NCBI RefSeq assembly: GCF_000622005.1
Contig: NZ_JHWV01000001.1
Location: forward strand, 352,543 to 416,542
DNA length: 64,000 nt
Reading direction: 5' to 3'
From: Anaerovibrio sp. RM50
Lineage (GTDB): Bacteria; Bacillota; Negativicutes; Selenomonadales; Selenomonadaceae
Below, piece by piece: positions 16,987-27,577 of this stretch (the first letter of the stretch is position 1; the number at the start of each line of letters is the position of its first letter). Below the pieces are notes generated by a model. It saw only the letters and a program-made list of their open reading frames with translations, was not told the origin of the DNA and searched no databases. The translations under genes were made by a program, and so were the position numbers.

Positions 16987-19011
16987 TTAATTCTTGCCCT
17001 CAAGCTCCCAAATCATATCACGGAGTTCTGCAGCCTTCTCGAATTCCAGTGCCCTGGAGGCCTGCTGCATTTCTCTGGTGAGGGTCTTAATGAGAGCTTC
17101 CTTATTCTTGGCAGAGAGCTTCTTTTTCTTCTTTCCATCATCAGTTCTATATGTGGCTGCCGTCTCGGCCACAAGAGTGGTTTCAATCAGCGCCTTAACC
17201 GGTTTGATAATTGTCTTTGGCACAATGCCATGTTCCTTATTGTAGGCCTGCTGAATTTCCCGACGGCGTTCCGTTTCATCCATAGCCCGCTTCATGGAAT
17301 CGGTTATTCTGTCAGCATACATAATAACCTTTCCCTCTGCATTACGTGCAGCACGGCCAATGGTCTGAATAAGCGATGCATCGGAACGGAGGAAGCCCTC
17401 CTTGTCTGCATCAAGAATGGCCACAAGGGAAACCTCCGGCATATCCAATCCTTCACGGAGAAGATTAATGCCCACCAGCACATCAAATTCTCCGGCCCGC
17501 AAATCCCGGATTATTTCCGCCCTCTCAAAGGTGGCAATATCCGAATGGAGATACCGCACCCTGACGCCGGTTTCCTTAAGATACTCCGTGAGATTTTCTG
17601 CCATTTTTTTGGTAAGGGTGGTTACAAGCACCCGCTGGTCCTTCTTAACACGCAGCTTTATCTCTCCCAAAAGGTCATCAATCTGCCCCTCCAAAGGACG
17701 AACCTCCACCTCCGGGTCAAGGAGTCCCGTAGGACGGATAATCTGCTGAACCACCTGCTGGGCTCCTGACAGCTCATACTTGGCAGGGGTGGCGGACACG
17801 TAAACTATCTGATTAATCCTCTGTTCAAATTCCTCAAATCTCAATGGGCGATTATCAAAGGCCGATGGCAGGCGGAAGCCGTTATCCACCAAGGATTCCT
17901 TTCTTGAACGGTCCCCTGCATACATGGCCCGCAGCTGGGGCAAGGTAACGTGGGACTCGTCAATAACCATCATAAAATCCTCCGGGAAGTAGTCCAAAAG
18001 TGTATATGGTGCCTCCCCTGGAGCCCGCTGGGTCAGGTGCCGGGAATAATTTTCGATGCCCGAGCAATATCCCATCTCCTGTATCATTTCCAGATCGTAG
18101 TTGGTGCGCTGTTCAATACGCTGGGCCTCAATCAGCTTGTTATGCTCCTTGAAGAACTTTATCTGTTCCTCCAGCTCTGCCCGTATTGTGCCCATGGCAA
18201 TCTCCAGATCTTCCTTGGGGGTTACATAATGTGAGGCCGGGAAAACCATGGAATGAATACGCTCACCAAAAATTTCTCCAGTCAGCACGTCAAATTCCAC
18301 AATGCGCTCAATCTCATCCCCAAACATCTCAATGCGGACACCACGGTTGTTATAACCTGCCGGAAAAATCTCCACCACATCGCCCCGAACCCGGAAATGG
18401 CCACGCTCCAGTACCACATCATTGCGGTCGTACTGCATATTCACCAGCCGCCGCAAAATATCATTTCTGTCTATCTCCTGCCCCTTATGAAGGGAAAGCA
18501 CCATTTCATGGTAGCTTTCAGGGGAACCAAGGCCATAAATACAGGACACGCTGGCCACAATAATAACGTCCCGCCGTTCGAAGAGGGAACAGGTGGCAGA
18601 ATGGCGCAGCTCATCAATTTCGTCATTTATGGAAGCGTCCTTTTCTATATAGGTATCAGTGGAAGCAATATAAGCCTCTGGCTGATAATAATCATAGTAG
18701 GAAACAAAATACCCCACGTAATTGTCGGGGAAAAATGTCTTGAACTCGCTGGCCAGCTGGGCCGCCAAGGTCTTGTTGTGGGCAATGACAAGGGTCGGCT
18801 TCTGAACCTTTTCTATGAGCTTGGCTATGGTGAAGGTTTTTCCTGTTCCGGTGGCACCCAGCAGCACCTGGGCCTCCTGACCGTTTTCAATGCCCCCAGC
18901 CAGGTCCTCAATGGCCTGGTTCTGATCCCCCATGGGTTCAAAGGGAGCCACCACCTTAAAGGGAATCCCCTCCCCAAAATCTATATTATTCAATTTAGGG
19001 ACCTCTGCCAT
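16987..19011 (-). CDS. uvrB: UvrABC system protein B
   Basis: UvrB is the helicase-like damage verification subunit. The 674-residue product contains Walker [13 protein letters not shown], the beta-hairpin region [20 protein letters not shown], the DESH box ([11 protein letters not shown]) and the helicase motif [11 protein letters not shown]-terminal UVR motif, [18 protein letters not shown], contacts UvrC. The ATG at 19011 follows AGGGGGT; an earlier in-frame start lacks a site. As first gene of the uvrB-phosphatase-uvrA-uvrC run, its upstream region (19047-19058) holds a partial LexA-like box. Confidence 0.98.
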   Translation of the reverse strand: MAEVPKLNNIDFGEGIPFKVVAPFEPMGDQNQAIEDLAGGIENGQEAQVLLGATGTGKTFTIAKLIEKVQKPTLVIAHNKTLAAQLASEFKTFFPDNYVGYFVSYYDYYQPEAYIASTDTYIEKDASINDEIDELRHSATCSLFERRDVIIVASVSCIYGLGSPESYHEMVLSLHKGQEIDRNDILRRLVNMQYDRNDVVLERGHFRVRGDVVEIFPAGYNNRGVRIEMFGDEIERIVEFDVLTGEIFGERIHSMVFPASHYVTPKEDLEIAMGTIRAELEEQIKFFKEHNKLIEAQRIEQRTNYDLEMIQEMGYCSGIENYSRHLTQRAPGEAPYTLLDYFPEDFMMVIDESHVTLPQLRAMYAGDRSRKESLVDNGFRLPSAFDNRPLRFEEFEQRINQIVYVSATPAKYELSGAQQVVQQIIRPTGLLDPEVEVRPLEGQIDDLLGEIKLRVKKDQRVLVTTLTKKMAENLTEYLKETGVRVRYLHSDIATFERAEIIRDLRAGEFDVLVGINLLREGLDMPEVSLVAILDADKEGFLRSDASLIQTIGRAARNAEGKVIMYADRITDSMKRAMDETERRREIQQAYNKEHGIVPKTIIKPVKALIETTLVAETAATYRTDDGKKKKKLSAKNKEALIKTLTREMQQASRALEFEKAAELRDMIWELEGKN

Positions 19012-19046
19012 TTCCCTACCCCCTAAAAATTTCACGCACCATAACA

Positions 19047-19058
19047 GAACATATTATC
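19047..19058 (-). promoter_or_regulatory. Candidate degenerate LexA (SOS) box upstream of uvrB
   Basis: GAACATATTATC keeps one half-site (GAAC) of the Gram-positive consensus GAAC-N4-GTTC, but the other half is changed. It lies just downstream of a TATAAT hexamer, where a repressor would block transcription. Excision repair genes are commonly SOS-controlled, which is the main reason to note it. Confidence 0.3.
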
Positions 19059-19198
19059 GTTATTATACTCCATTTTTTTAAATATCGCCACCCTGAGGAA
19101 ATTGTTTTTTAAAAGAAAACTATTCTTAATAACCAAAGAGCAGGAAACAGCCCTTGCTCATTGACTGTCTCCCGCCCCATTTTTTAAACAATTCTCCT

Positions 19199-21184
19199 TT
19201 AAGCAATATCGAAGGACATGGTCACGGTAACGATGGTGCCCAAATCAACAGCACTGTACACAGCTATAGTTCCCCCGATCTTGTCCAGCAGCTGTTTGAC
19301 CACGTAAAGCCCCAGTCCCTGTCCATTGGCCCATGGATCCACCTGACGGTTTTCCTGGGTGAAGGCATCAAACATTTTGCTCTGGAATTCCGGAGATATA
19401 CCAATTCCCTCATCAGAAATTTTTACCTTGCAGTTAATCCTGCCTCCGTGGGCCTTGGCCTCAGCAGAACAATGGATTTCTGTCCCCTCTGGACTGTATT
19501 TCAGGGCATTGTGAACTATATTAAACAGTATACGCTTTACGTAGAGCATGTTCCCCACCACTTCCGAATACTTTAGGGAGCTGATATTCTCATCAGCATA
19601 GAGCTCAATATTTTTCTTCTTGGCAATAGGCCCGGCAAAGGCCTTAACATACTTGTAAATATCGTAAAGGTCAAAGGTCTCCGGTTCGGACTGATCCTTT
19701 ATAGCCTTAAGTTCACTGGCCTTCTTGATATCCTGGGCCAGCTCCTCCATAAGGGCAAAATTCATGTGAAGATGATCTACATCTACTGCGTCAAGGGATT
19801 CTTTTCCTTCAACAATATGCTCCAGAATGTACATCACATCGGACATATTATCCCCCATATTATTGATAACCGCATTGTTCACATCCATTTCTTCACTGAA
19901 ATTCTGAACATCCAGCTTCAGCTTATCCTCAGACTCCTGCTTCAGCTTCATTATATCGTCCACATTGCGAATGGCGATAATGGCGCTATTATTGTCAGCC
20001 ATTCTGAAAAGGCGGCACTGCATATAGACTGTCTTCTGTTTCCGCACAATGCGGTAGCTATGGGTAAAGTTTTGCTCCCTGGACAAAATACTCCTTATGG
20101 AATCCAGGGAAAACAATTCACTTAATTTTGGCACATCAGAATCAAAAACATAATTCTCCAGATAATCCTCTTTTATGTCTTCAAAGCTGAAAGTCTTGTT
20201 CTCGTAAAAAAGATTCTGAACCTGGACTGAGGACTCCTGCCCCACATTAAGGACCTCTGTCTCAGCCGTATCAAGGTTCACCTTCAGTACAGTGGCATAC
20301 CTCATGGTAAGGGAGGAAATAATCTCCCGCAGCTGAACCTCCTTCTCATTGTCCACCGCCAGAGTGGCCGAACCATAGGCCTTTACCGGCTTACCATCCT
20401 TATCAAATTCTGTGATATAACGCACATGGAAAGGAATCCGATCCGGGGTCAGGGGAATAACCCCCTGAATCTGGGCCTCACCCTGGGCCAGGCGCTCATG
20501 CCAGTTGCGGTACATATCCTCATAATCCCGTGGAAATATACCCATTTCAAAAACAGGGTCAGGATAATTCTCCAGCACCGGTGGCAGCCCCATATCCCTC
20601 ATACATCTGGTACAAGGCCTCATTTCATGGGTAGCAATATCATATTCCCATGCGTAAATATTGGCCTGCTCCGCCGCCATGCGGAATTTTGCCTCATTAT
20701 CGGATATGTCCTTGAAGGAATGCTGCATTTCCGTATCATTGTACAGCAAAGCACAGTACAGCACCTCATTGCCCTGCTTTGCAACCATGCGAAGCTGAAA
20801 AATTAAGCAACACTCCTGATAGCCGCAGCACTGGGAAAAGGAACGGAACCATATCTCTTCTGTTTCATAGGTCTTACTCCGCTCAGCACGTTTCAGAAGT
20901 CTGTTGAATTTCTGCTTTTCCTCATCATCGGAAAACTGCCACTGTCCCTCGACTCCTACCCTGTCCAAGGAAGCCTGGGGAAGAATATTTTCTTCGTATT
21001 TGTCGTTGGTCAGCTCCAGCCGCATTACATCATTTTCATAGGTGAAGTAAATCACTGCGTCCATATACTGGTTCAACAAATAACTGACCGTTTCATCACC
21101 GCCGGAAAAAATCTTGAATTCCTGAGGGTTAATAAAGGATTCTGGTCTGCTCAGCCACACGGAATTTGCACTTGAAACACTCAT
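19199..21184 (-). CDS. PAS-containing histidine-kinase-like protein without a visible phospho-acceptor His
   Basis: A 661-residue cytoplasmic protein with no membrane segment. PAS-like sensor regions span about residues 25-260 and 280-420. The C-terminal HATPase_c domain is intact: N box FNIVHNALKYSPEG, G1 DEGIGIS, F box MFDAFTQ and G2 GQGLGLYVV. In the dimerisation helix, where relatives have a SHD/SHE-type His box, it reads NNMGDNMSDVMYI with no His. It may bind ATP and signal by contact, or phosphorylate through another residue. No response regulator is adjacent. The ATG at 21184 follows GGAGAGG. Sensed signal unknown. Confidence 0.8.
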   Translation of the reverse strand: MSVSSANSVWLSRPESFINPQEFKIFSGGDETVSYLLNQYMDAVIYFTYENDVMRLELTNDKYEENILPQASLDRVGVEGQWQFSDDEEKQKFNRLLKRAERSKTYETEEIWFRSFSQCCGYQECCLIFQLRMVAKQGNEVLYCALLYNDTEMQHSFKDISDNEAKFRMAAEQANIYAWEYDIATHEMRPCTRCMRDMGLPPVLENYPDPVFEMGIFPRDYEDMYRNWHERLAQGEAQIQGVIPLTPDRIPFHVRYITEFDKDGKPVKAYGSATLAVDNEKEVQLREIISSLTMRYATVLKVNLDTAETEVLNVGQESSVQVQNLFYENKTFSFEDIKEDYLENYVFDSDVPKLSELFSLDSIRSILSREQNFTHSYRIVRKQKTVYMQCRLFRMADNNSAIIAIRNVDDIMKLKQESEDKLKLDVQNFSEEMDVNNAVINNMGDNMSDVMYILEHIVEGKESLDAVDVDHLHMNFALMEELAQDIKKASELKAIKDQSEPETFDLYDIYKYVKAFAGPIAKKKNIELYADENISSLKYSEVVGNMLYVKRILFNIVHNALKYSPEGTEIHCSAEAKAHGGRINCKVKISDEGIGISPEFQSKMFDAFTQENRQVDPWANGQGLGLYVVKQLLDKIGGTIAVYSAVDLGTIVTVTMSFDIA

Positions 21185-21269
21185 AAGGACCTCTCCTGTT
21201 CTGCCCAAATATATTTGTTATTTCATTTAATTCAGAATTATATTTCATTCAGAAATTATTTTTCCAATC

Positions 21270-21312
21270 AAAAAGGATTTTCTACCGCCAAGATAGAAAA
21301 TCCTTCTTTTTT
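21270..21312 (-). terminator. Terminator of sstT (also T-tailed on the plus strand)
   Basis: A perfect 10-bp stem (GGATTTTCTA with TAGAAAATCC, 21275-21303). The minus strand continues TTTTTGATT; the plus strand continues TTCTTTTTTT, so it can act in both directions. Confidence 0.85.
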
Positions 21313-21342
21313 TCCAAATTAAATTTCAGACTAACTTATTTG

Positions 21343-22572
21343 TTAAAAATTCATATTTACTTCTTCACCGCGATCAAGGCGCTCCTTGAATTCTGCAGTT
21401 GCCGCAAAAAGGGCATCGGTGGAGGAATTAAGGGCTGTCTCACAGGAGTCCTGAATTACGCCGATGATGAAGCCAACGCCTACTGCCTGCATGGCAATAT
21501 CATTGGAAATACCAAAGAGAGAGCAGGCCATTGGAATCAGAAGCAGGGAACCGCCGGCAACACCGGAAGCACCGCAGGCACCTACAGTTGCCAGAACGGA
21601 AAGAATAATAGCAGTAGGAATATCAACCTGTATGCCCAAGGTGTGGGCCACAGCCAAAGTCATAACCGTAATAGTGATGGCTGCCCCCTCCATATTGATG
21701 GTGGCGCCGAGAGGAACGGATACGGAATAGAAATCCTCCTCCAGTCCCAGTTCCTTGCACAGCTCCATATTTACAGGAATATTGGCTGCAGAGCTTCTGG
21801 TGAAGAAAGCAGTCACACCGGAGGTGCGGAGGCACTTCCAGGTCAGGGAATATGGATTCTTCTTAAGGAACATGAAAACAATCAACGGATTAACAATAAA
21901 GGTCATAAGGAACATGGTACCTACCAGAACCACCAGCAGCATACCATAGTCAACGAAGATGGACATGCCGTTTTCAGATACGGCGGAATAAACCAAACCC
22001 ATAATACCGAATGGGGCCAGCTGGATAATCCAGGTTACGGCACGGGATACTACAGCAGCAAACTCTGCCACCATTTCTCTGGTGCCCTCAGAAGCCAGCT
22101 TCTTGAAGCCCATACCGAAAATTATAGCCCAACAGAGAATACCTACATAGTTAGCATTCATAAGAGCAGCCACAGGATTGGCCACCATGTTGGTGAGAAT
22201 GGTCTTGATAACCTCCCCAATACCACCTGGTGGTGTGTTGGTTGCTGCATCGGTAAGAACCATACCAACCGGCATGGCAAAGCTGAAGCAAACTGCTGCC
22301 GCTGCAGCCAATAATGTACCGGCAACGTAGAGGAACATTACTGTTTTAAAACGGGCCCCAATATCGCCGGAGGCATTGGCCAGGGCACTTATTACCAGAA
22401 TAAATACCAATACAGGGGCAATCCCCTTCAGCAGGCCCACAAACAGGTTACCAAAAATTGGAACCACTCCATTGTCCGGCATTGCAAGGGCCAAAATAAT
22501 ACCCAAAACCAGACCACATACAATACGCAGAATCAAACTGATGCTCTGCCATTTTCTGAATGCTGTTACCAT
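21343..22572 (-). CDS. sstT: Na+/serine-threonine symporter SstT
   Basis: A 409-residue transporter of the SDF family, SstT branch, importing L-serine and L-threonine with sodium. Diagnostic segments are FFTRSSAANIPVNMELC, ATINMEGAAITITV and the C-terminal IIGVIQDSCETALNSSTD. About eight membrane segments plus two re-entrant loops are expected. The start follows AAGGAG. It is monocistronic, with a near-consensus promoter, a palindromic operator at the transcription start and a perfect terminator, which points to specific regulation, perhaps by amino acid supply. Confidence 0.93.
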   Translation of the reverse strand: MVTAFRKWQSISLILRIVCGLVLGIILALAMPDNGVVPIFGNLFVGLLKGIAPVLVFILVISALANASGDIGARFKTVMFLYVAGTLLAAAAAVCFSFAMPVGMVLTDAATNTPPGGIGEVIKTILTNMVANPVAALMNANYVGILCWAIIFGMGFKKLASEGTREMVAEFAAVVSRAVTWIIQLAPFGIMGLVYSAVSENGMSIFVDYGMLLVVLVGTMFLMTFIVNPLIVFMFLKKNPYSLTWKCLRTSGVTAFFTRSSAANIPVNMELCKELGLEEDFYSVSVPLGATINMEGAAITITVMTLAVAHTLGIQVDIPTAIILSVLATVGACGASGVAGGSLLLIPMACSLFGISNDIAMQAVGVGFIIGVIQDSCETALNSSTDALFAATAEFKERLDRGEEVNMNF

Positions 22573-22606
22573 AAAAAATAAACTCCTTATTTTAAAATAT
22601 TAAACC

Positions 22607-22624
22607 TAGGTGGTACACCACCTA
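22607..22624 (-). promoter_or_regulatory. Palindromic operator at the sstT transcription start
   Basis: TAGGTGGTACACCACCTA is an inverted repeat of 8-bp arms around 2 bp. It starts about 7 bp downstream of the -10 hexamer, covering the expected +1 region, so a bound repressor would block initiation. The regulator is not encoded next to it. Confidence 0.6.
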
Positions 22625-22631
22625 AGTACAT

Positions 22632-22660
22632 ATTCTACTGGTACGAGACATTTATGTCAA
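22632..22660 (-). promoter_or_regulatory. Strong sigma-A-type promoter of sstT
   Basis: On the minus strand a perfect TTGACA (22660-22655), a 17-bp spacer and TAGAAT (22637-22632), about 60 bp ahead of the sstT start. Confidence 0.8.
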
Positions 22661-22731
22661 GAAAAATCCACTCTATGTGGACACATATACTAAAAATCTT
22701 TCCCATGTGGATATCTCCCATAAATACAATA

Positions 22732-22765
22732 GGCCCTGTCAAAAATACACATCTTTGACAGGGCC
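22732..22765 (-). terminator. Hairpin downstream of leuS, probable terminator
   Basis: GGCCCTGTCAAA pairs perfectly with TTTGACAGGGCC (12 bp). The minus-strand tail TATTGTATTT is only moderately T-rich. Confidence 0.65.
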
Positions 22766-22794
22766 CATTTATCAACGTTTTCAGTTAGTGCCTA

Positions 22795-25266
22795 TTACTT
22801 TACAACTACGTTTACAAGTTTATCAGGAACGCAAATCATCTTTACAATGTTTTTGCCCTCGGTAAGCTCCTGAACACGGCTGTTGTTCTTGGCAGCCTCC
22901 TCCATTTCCTCACGGCTGATGCCGGTGGCAATCATAATGCGGTCACGGACCTTGCCGTTTATCTGGAGAACGATTTCCACCTCAGACTTAACGGTGGCAG
23001 CCTCATCACATACAGGCCACTTCTGGGCGTGAACGCTGCTTTCCTCGCCAATAAGCTCAGACCACAGCTCCTCAGTCATATGTGGAGCAAATGGAGCCAG
23101 CATCTTAATGAGATTCAGGGAAACCTCACGGACAAGACCTGCATTTACATTATCATCGTTCTGGAACTTATAGAACTCGTTAACCAGCTCCATAATGGAA
23201 CTGATGGCAGTGTTAAACATGAAGCGGTCGCGAATGTCCTCGGTAACCTTCTTGATGGTAGTATGGAGAACGCGGCGCAGCTCCTTCTCAGCATCATTGA
23301 GAGCCTTCTTGTCATATTCATCAGCTGCAGACTTAATCTTGTCCTCAAACTGGCTGATAATACGCCATACGCGGTTAAGGAAGCGGAAGGACCCCGCAAC
23401 ACCCTCGTCACTCCAGTCAAGATCACGCTCCACAGGAGCCGCAAACATAATGAAGAGACGGGCAGTATCTGCACCGTATTCACCGATGATTTCCTCAGGG
23501 GAAACAACATTGCCCTTGGACTTGGACATCTTGCTGCCGTCCTTCAGAACCATACCCTGGGTCAGGAGATTGCTGAATGGCTCCGCAAAGTTTACCAGGC
23601 CCTCATCACGAAGAACCTTGGTAAAAAACCGGGAATAGAGCAGATGAAGAATGGCGTGCTCAATACCGCCGATGTACTGATCAACAGGAGCCCAATAATT
23701 TGCCTTCTCGGAGTCAAAGGCCTTCTTGTCATTCTTCGGATCAGTATAACGGAGATAATACCAAGAGGAACAAATGAATGTATCCATGGTATCAGTTTCA
23801 CGCTTGGCCGGCTTGCCGCACTTAGGGCAGGTGCAATTTACAAATTCCTCACACTGAGCCAGTGGGGAAACTGTGCCAGCCTCAAAGTTTACATTCTCCG
23901 GCAGCATTACAGGAAGCTGATCCTCAGGAACAAGCTGCTCCCCACAGTCTTCGCAATAAATTACTGGTATTGGGGCGCCCCAATAACGCTGACGGGAAAT
24001 CAGCCAGTCACGGAGACGGTAATTTACGCGGCGCTTACCAAAGCCTTCTCTTTCGGCCTTGTCCATAATCCCCTTGCTGGCAGTCTTAATATCCTGGCCA
24101 TTGAATTCCCCGGAATTGCAAAGTATACCGTCCTTATCGGTGTAGGCCTCGGTCATTTCCTCAACCTTCAGTTCAACACCCTTGGGCTGAAGGGTAACAA
24201 TTACATCTAAATTGTACTTCTCGGCAAACATCCAGTCACGCTGGTCCTCAGAAGGAACACCCATAACCGCACCAGTACCATAATCTGCCAATACATAGTT
24301 GGTAACCCAAATCTCAGCCTTGTTGCCATTAAATGGGTTAATCATATATACGCCAGTGCCTACGCCCTCCTTTTCGGACTCGGAGGAAGTACGCTCAATA
24401 TCAGACTGGCTCTGAACCTTCTTTACGAAGGCACGGATTTCTTCTGCCTTTTCCGGCTTTGCCTTGCAGATGGTCTCCACCATCGGGTGCTCAACAGCCA
24501 ATGCCACAAAGGTGATACCATAGGCGGTATCAGGACGGGTGGTATATACGGACAGTGTCTCATTGAGCTCTGGAACCTCAAAGTTCAGCTCAAGTCCTTC
24601 ACTGCGGCCAATCCAGTTGTCCTGCATGATTTTTACGCGCTCCGGCCAGCCCTTTAAGAGGTCCAGATCCTTAAGCAGTACATCCGCATAATCGGTAATC
24701 TTGAAGAACCACTGGGACAGGTCCTTCTTTACTACTTCGTTGTCACAACGCCAGCACAGGCCATCAATAACCTGCTCATTGGCCAGTACAGTACCACAAG
24801 TGTCGCACCAGTTTACATAGGCCTTTTTCTTGTATGCCAGACCACGCTTGTAGAAAAGCTGGAACAGCCACTGGGTCCACTTGTAATAATCAGGACGGCA
24901 GGTAGCCACCTCACGGTCCCAATCGTAGGACAGGCCCATTTCACGCTGCTGGCGCTTCATGTTGTCCATATTGGAATAGGTCCAATCCGCTGGCTTTACA
25001 CCGTGCTTGATAGCAGCATTTTCCGCAGGCATACCAAAGGCATCAAAGCCCATTGGATGAATTACATTAAATCCCTCCATGGTCTTGTAACGGGCCAACA
25101 CATCACCAATGGAATAGTTGCGCACATGACCCATGTGAAGATTTCCGGAAGGATATGGGAACATCTCCAGAGTATAATATTTTGGCTTTTTAGGGTCCAT
25201 TTCAGTCTTGTAAGCATTGGACTCAAGCCATTTTTTCTGCCATTTCTTTTCAATTTTTTGTGGCAT
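22795..25266 (-). CDS. leuS: Leucyl-tRNA synthetase
   Basis: This class I enzyme charges tRNA-Leu. The HIGH motif is in [16 protein letters not shown], the KMSKS motif in KMSKSKGNV. The CP1 editing domain contains a TTRPDT-type segment ([10 protein letters not shown]), and a zinc-like cysteine set appears as [14 protein letters not shown]. The 823-residue length is normal. The ATG at 25266 follows GGAG; an ATG-like start nine codons upstream is less well placed. The leader between it and the upstream gene holds two strong hairpins but no T-box signature. Confidence 0.98.
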   Translation of the reverse strand: MPQKIEKKWQKKWLESNAYKTEMDPKKPKYYTLEMFPYPSGNLHMGHVRNYSIGDVLARYKTMEGFNVIHPMGFDAFGMPAENAAIKHGVKPADWTYSNMDNMKRQQREMGLSYDWDREVATCRPDYYKWTQWLFQLFYKRGLAYKKKAYVNWCDTCGTVLANEQVIDGLCWRCDNEVVKKDLSQWFFKITDYADVLLKDLDLLKGWPERVKIMQDNWIGRSEGLELNFEVPELNETLSVYTTRPDTAYGITFVALAVEHPMVETICKAKPEKAEEIRAFVKKVQSQSDIERTSSESEKEGVGTGVYMINPFNGNKAEIWVTNYVLADYGTGAVMGVPSEDQRDWMFAEKYNLDVIVTLQPKGVELKVEEMTEAYTDKDGILCNSGEFNGQDIKTASKGIMDKAEREGFGKRRVNYRLRDWLISRQRYWGAPIPVIYCEDCGEQLVPEDQLPVMLPENVNFEAGTVSPLAQCEEFVNCTCPKCGKPAKRETDTMDTFICSSWYYLRYTDPKNDKKAFDSEKANYWAPVDQYIGGIEHAILHLLYSRFFTKVLRDEGLVNFAEPFSNLLTQGMVLKDGSKMSKSKGNVVSPEEIIGEYGADTARLFIMFAAPVERDLDWSDEGVAGSFRFLNRVWRIISQFEDKIKSAADEYDKKALNDAEKELRRVLHTTIKKVTEDIRDRFMFNTAISSIMELVNEFYKFQNDDNVNAGLVREVSLNLIKMLAPFAPHMTEELWSELIGEESSVHAQKWPVCDEAATVKSEVEIVLQINGKVRDRIMIATGISREEMEEAAKNNSRVQELTEGKNIVKMICVPDKLVNVVVK

Positions 25267-25340
25267 GTATTTCTCCACAGTGAAGCCCCCCATATTTTTA
25301 ATTCTTTATTTTAAATCGACTTTATAACGCTATTGTTCAA

Positions 25341-25415
25341 ATTTTTCTTTTCTCCAAGAAAAGAAAAATCTTCCAATCAGCGTTTCAACGAGGTGAGGGA
25401 TATGCTCACCTCGTT
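25341..25415. promoter_or_regulatory. Two strong hairpins in the leuS leader region
   Basis: A perfect 13-bp stem with a 3-base loop (ATTTTTCTTTTCT with AGAAAAGAAAAAT, 25341-25369) and an 11-bp stem (AACGAGGTGAG with CTCACCTCGTT, 25387-25415) that overlaps the stop codon of the upstream gene. On the plus strand the second is followed by ATTTTTTC, a good terminator facing against all nearby genes. On the minus strand neither has a proper T tail, though the first has AT-rich arms. Confidence 0.55.
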
Positions 25416-25737
25416 ATTTTTTCTTCATAGACTGTCCCTTTACCACAGGAGTGATAACGATATCCCAGTCCTCACGTTTTACCTTGAGAGTATAATTTTT
25501 GATGCCCTCGCGAAACAGCTCCATCTTTAATTCAAGGAGCTTTCTCCCCAGCTTTTCCAGGGTTTCGTCATCAAGGCCGGACATGGAAAGACTGTTCTTC
25601 CCGGTGCCGAAAATCTTTTCCCGACGCTTTTTGTCCTCGGCGGCCTCCGCCGCCATAAACTGTGCTTCCATGGTTACTTCTTCAACATAACCATCCAGCA
25701 TATCCTTGTCAGATAATCCCTTTGGTATCTTTCCCAT
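25414..25737 (-). CDS. Small cytoplasmic protein of unknown function
   Basis: A 107-residue charged protein beginning MGKIPKGLSDKDMLDGYVEE, with a central acidic-basic helical region (EAAEDKKRREKIFG) and a C-terminal half rich in Leu/Lys helices ending in KKK. No family is recognised, and there is no signal peptide. It sits 24 bp after glnS and before leuS, between two aminoacyl-tRNA synthetase genes on one strand, suggesting cotranscription with glnS. The start follows AAAGGAT. Confidence 0.6.
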   Translation of the reverse strand: MGKIPKGLSDKDMLDGYVEEVTMEAQFMAAEAAEDKKRREKIFGTGKNSLSMSGLDDETLEKLGRKLLELKMELFREGIKNYTLKVKREDWDIVITPVVKGQSMKKK

Positions 25738-25761
25738 AGTCTTATCCTTTCCTATTTCTGC

Positions 25762-27438
25762 TTAGCCCTTCTTGGCCTTTGCCCAACTGTCCTTCAGACC
25801 TACTACCCGATTGAATACCAGCTTTTCAGGAGTGGTATCCTTGTCAACCACAAAATAACCGGTGCGCAGGAACTGGTAATGTGTTCCCGCAGCAGTGAAG
25901 CTGGCACTTGGCTCAATGAGAGCGTGCTCCACAACCTCAAGGGAATTCTTGTTTACAGCAGCCAGGAAGTCTGCCGGCACTTCGCCGTTTTCATCAGTTT
26001 CAATCAAATAATCATAAAGGCGGACCTCAGCTTCAATGGCATCCTCGGCAGACACCCAGTGAATAGTGCCCTTAACCTTGCGGTTGGCAGTGGCTCCACC
26101 AGTCTTGGACTCTGGGTCATAGGTGCAGTGGAGCTCCACCACATTCCCTGACTCATCCTTTATAACTTCCTCACATTTAATTATATAGCCGTGCTTTAAC
26201 CGAACCTCACCCTCCGGCTTCAGACGGAAGAATTTCTTTGGTGCATCCTCCATGAAATCCTCCTGCTCAATGTACAGCTCACGGGAGAACGGTACATAGC
26301 GATGGGCAGAGGTATTAGGGTTGTTGTCAGCCACCATAAACTCCTTCTGGCCCTCAGGATAGTTGGTAATAACCACCTTCAATGGGTGAAGAACTGCCAT
26401 TATACGGTCAGCATTCTTATTCAGATCATCACGGACGCAGTGCTCCAGCATAGCCACGTCCACCAGGCTGTTGGCCTTGGCCACACCGATTTCCTCGCAG
26501 AAGGCCCGGAGGGAATTTGGGGTATAGCCACGACGGCGCAGGCCGGAAATAGTAGGCATACGAGGGTCATCCCAGCCAGAAACATAGCCTTCCTCCACAA
26601 GCTGACGGAGCTTGCGCTTGGAGGTTACAGTATTGGTGAGATTCAGACGGGCAAACTCAATCTGGCGCGGGCGGGCACCAACCTTGAAGTCAAGTGCCTC
26701 CAGCAGCCAGTCATAGAATGGTCTGTGATCCTCAAATTCCAGGGTACATACGGAATGAGTTATTTCCTCAATGGCATCGGAAAGTGGGTGGGCAAAGTCA
26801 TACATTGGGTAAATGCACCACTCATCGCCGGTACGATGATGGGAAACATGGGCAATGCGATAAATTACCGGGTCACGCATTACGATGTTTGGTGATGCCA
26901 TATCAATCTTGGCCCGGAGTACCTTCTCCCCATCACCGAACTCGCCAGCCTTCATCTTCTGGAAAAGCTCCAGGTTTTCCTCAACACTGCGGTTGCGGTA
27001 AGGGCTTTCCTTCCCCGGCTCAGTAAGGGTTCCACGATAGGAACGGATTTCCTCGGCGGTAAGGTCGTCAACATAAGCCAGCCCCTTCTTGATCAGCTCC
27101 ACCGCATAATCGTAGAGCTTGCCAAAATAATCAGAGGCAAAAAACATTCTGTCATCCCAGCTGAAGCCCAGCCATTTAATATCCTCCTGAATGGAATCTA
27201 CATATTCCACGTCCTCCTTTACAGGATTTGTGTCATCAAAACGCAGATTACAGATACCGCCATTATTTTTTGCAAGGCCAAAGTTCAGGCAAATGGACTT
27301 GGCATGGCCAATGTGCAGATAGCCATTTGGCTCCGGCGGAAAACGGGTGTGTACGCCTTCAGGGTAATAACCGTTCTTTAAATCATCATTTATTTCATTC
27401 TGTATAAAGTTGGAACCAACAGAAGTGTTCTCAGCCAT
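25762..27438 (-). CDS. glnS: Glutaminyl-tRNA synthetase
   Basis: A class I synthetase that charges tRNA-Gln directly. The signature [18 protein letters not shown] marks the GlxRS family and is of the GlnRS type, and the KMSKS-like loop reads VTSKRKL. The C-terminal anticodon-binding beta-barrels are present ([13 protein letters not shown] and following). At 558 residues it matches bacterial GlnRS. Many Firmicutes lack glnS and use amidotransfer, so its presence agrees with a Negativicute. The start follows AAGGAG. No T-box is visible in the upstream 139 bp. Confidence 0.96.
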   Translation of the reverse strand: MAENTSVGSNFIQNEINDDLKNGYYPEGVHTRFPPEPNGYLHIGHAKSICLNFGLAKNNGGICNLRFDDTNPVKEDVEYVDSIQEDIKWLGFSWDDRMFFASDYFGKLYDYAVELIKKGLAYVDDLTAEEIRSYRGTLTEPGKESPYRNRSVEENLELFQKMKAGEFGDGEKVLRAKIDMASPNIVMRDPVIYRIAHVSHHRTGDEWCIYPMYDFAHPLSDAIEEITHSVCTLEFEDHRPFYDWLLEALDFKVGARPRQIEFARLNLTNTVTSKRKLRQLVEEGYVSGWDDPRMPTISGLRRRGYTPNSLRAFCEEIGVAKANSLVDVAMLEHCVRDDLNKNADRIMAVLHPLKVVITNYPEGQKEFMVADNNPNTSAHRYVPFSRELYIEQEDFMEDAPKKFFRLKPEGEVRLKHGYIIKCEEVIKDESGNVVELHCTYDPESKTGGATANRKVKGTIHWVSAEDAIEAEVRLYDYLIETDENGEVPADFLAAVNKNSLEVVEHALIEPSASFTAAGTHYQFLRTGYFVVDKDTTPEKLVFNRVVGLKDSWAKAKKG

Positions 27439-27577
27439 ATATCAATCGCTCCTTCTTTCTTTTACCCCACAAAACGGGCTTTGATGCCCCTTGGGCCATC
27501 AGTAACTTTAAGTATACCACAAAATGAGACTATTCAGTAGGAGTTTTTGTCCCACTACTGAATTTTAAAAAACCACC

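Noticed and set aside
19141..19198. Possible terminator after the kinase-like gene
   Set aside because: The GAGC...GCTC stem is interrupted and lacks a proper T tract, so it is not called.
22573..25413. T-box riboswitch ahead of leuS, as is common in Firmicutes
   Set aside because: No AAGGGTGGNACCGCG-type T-box sequence or specifier stem could be found in the leader; the hairpins present are simple.
27439..27577. T-box or other riboswitch upstream of glnS
   Set aside because: No T-box motif. The hairpin at 27530-27562 has a poor T tail and lies between the HD gene and glnS.
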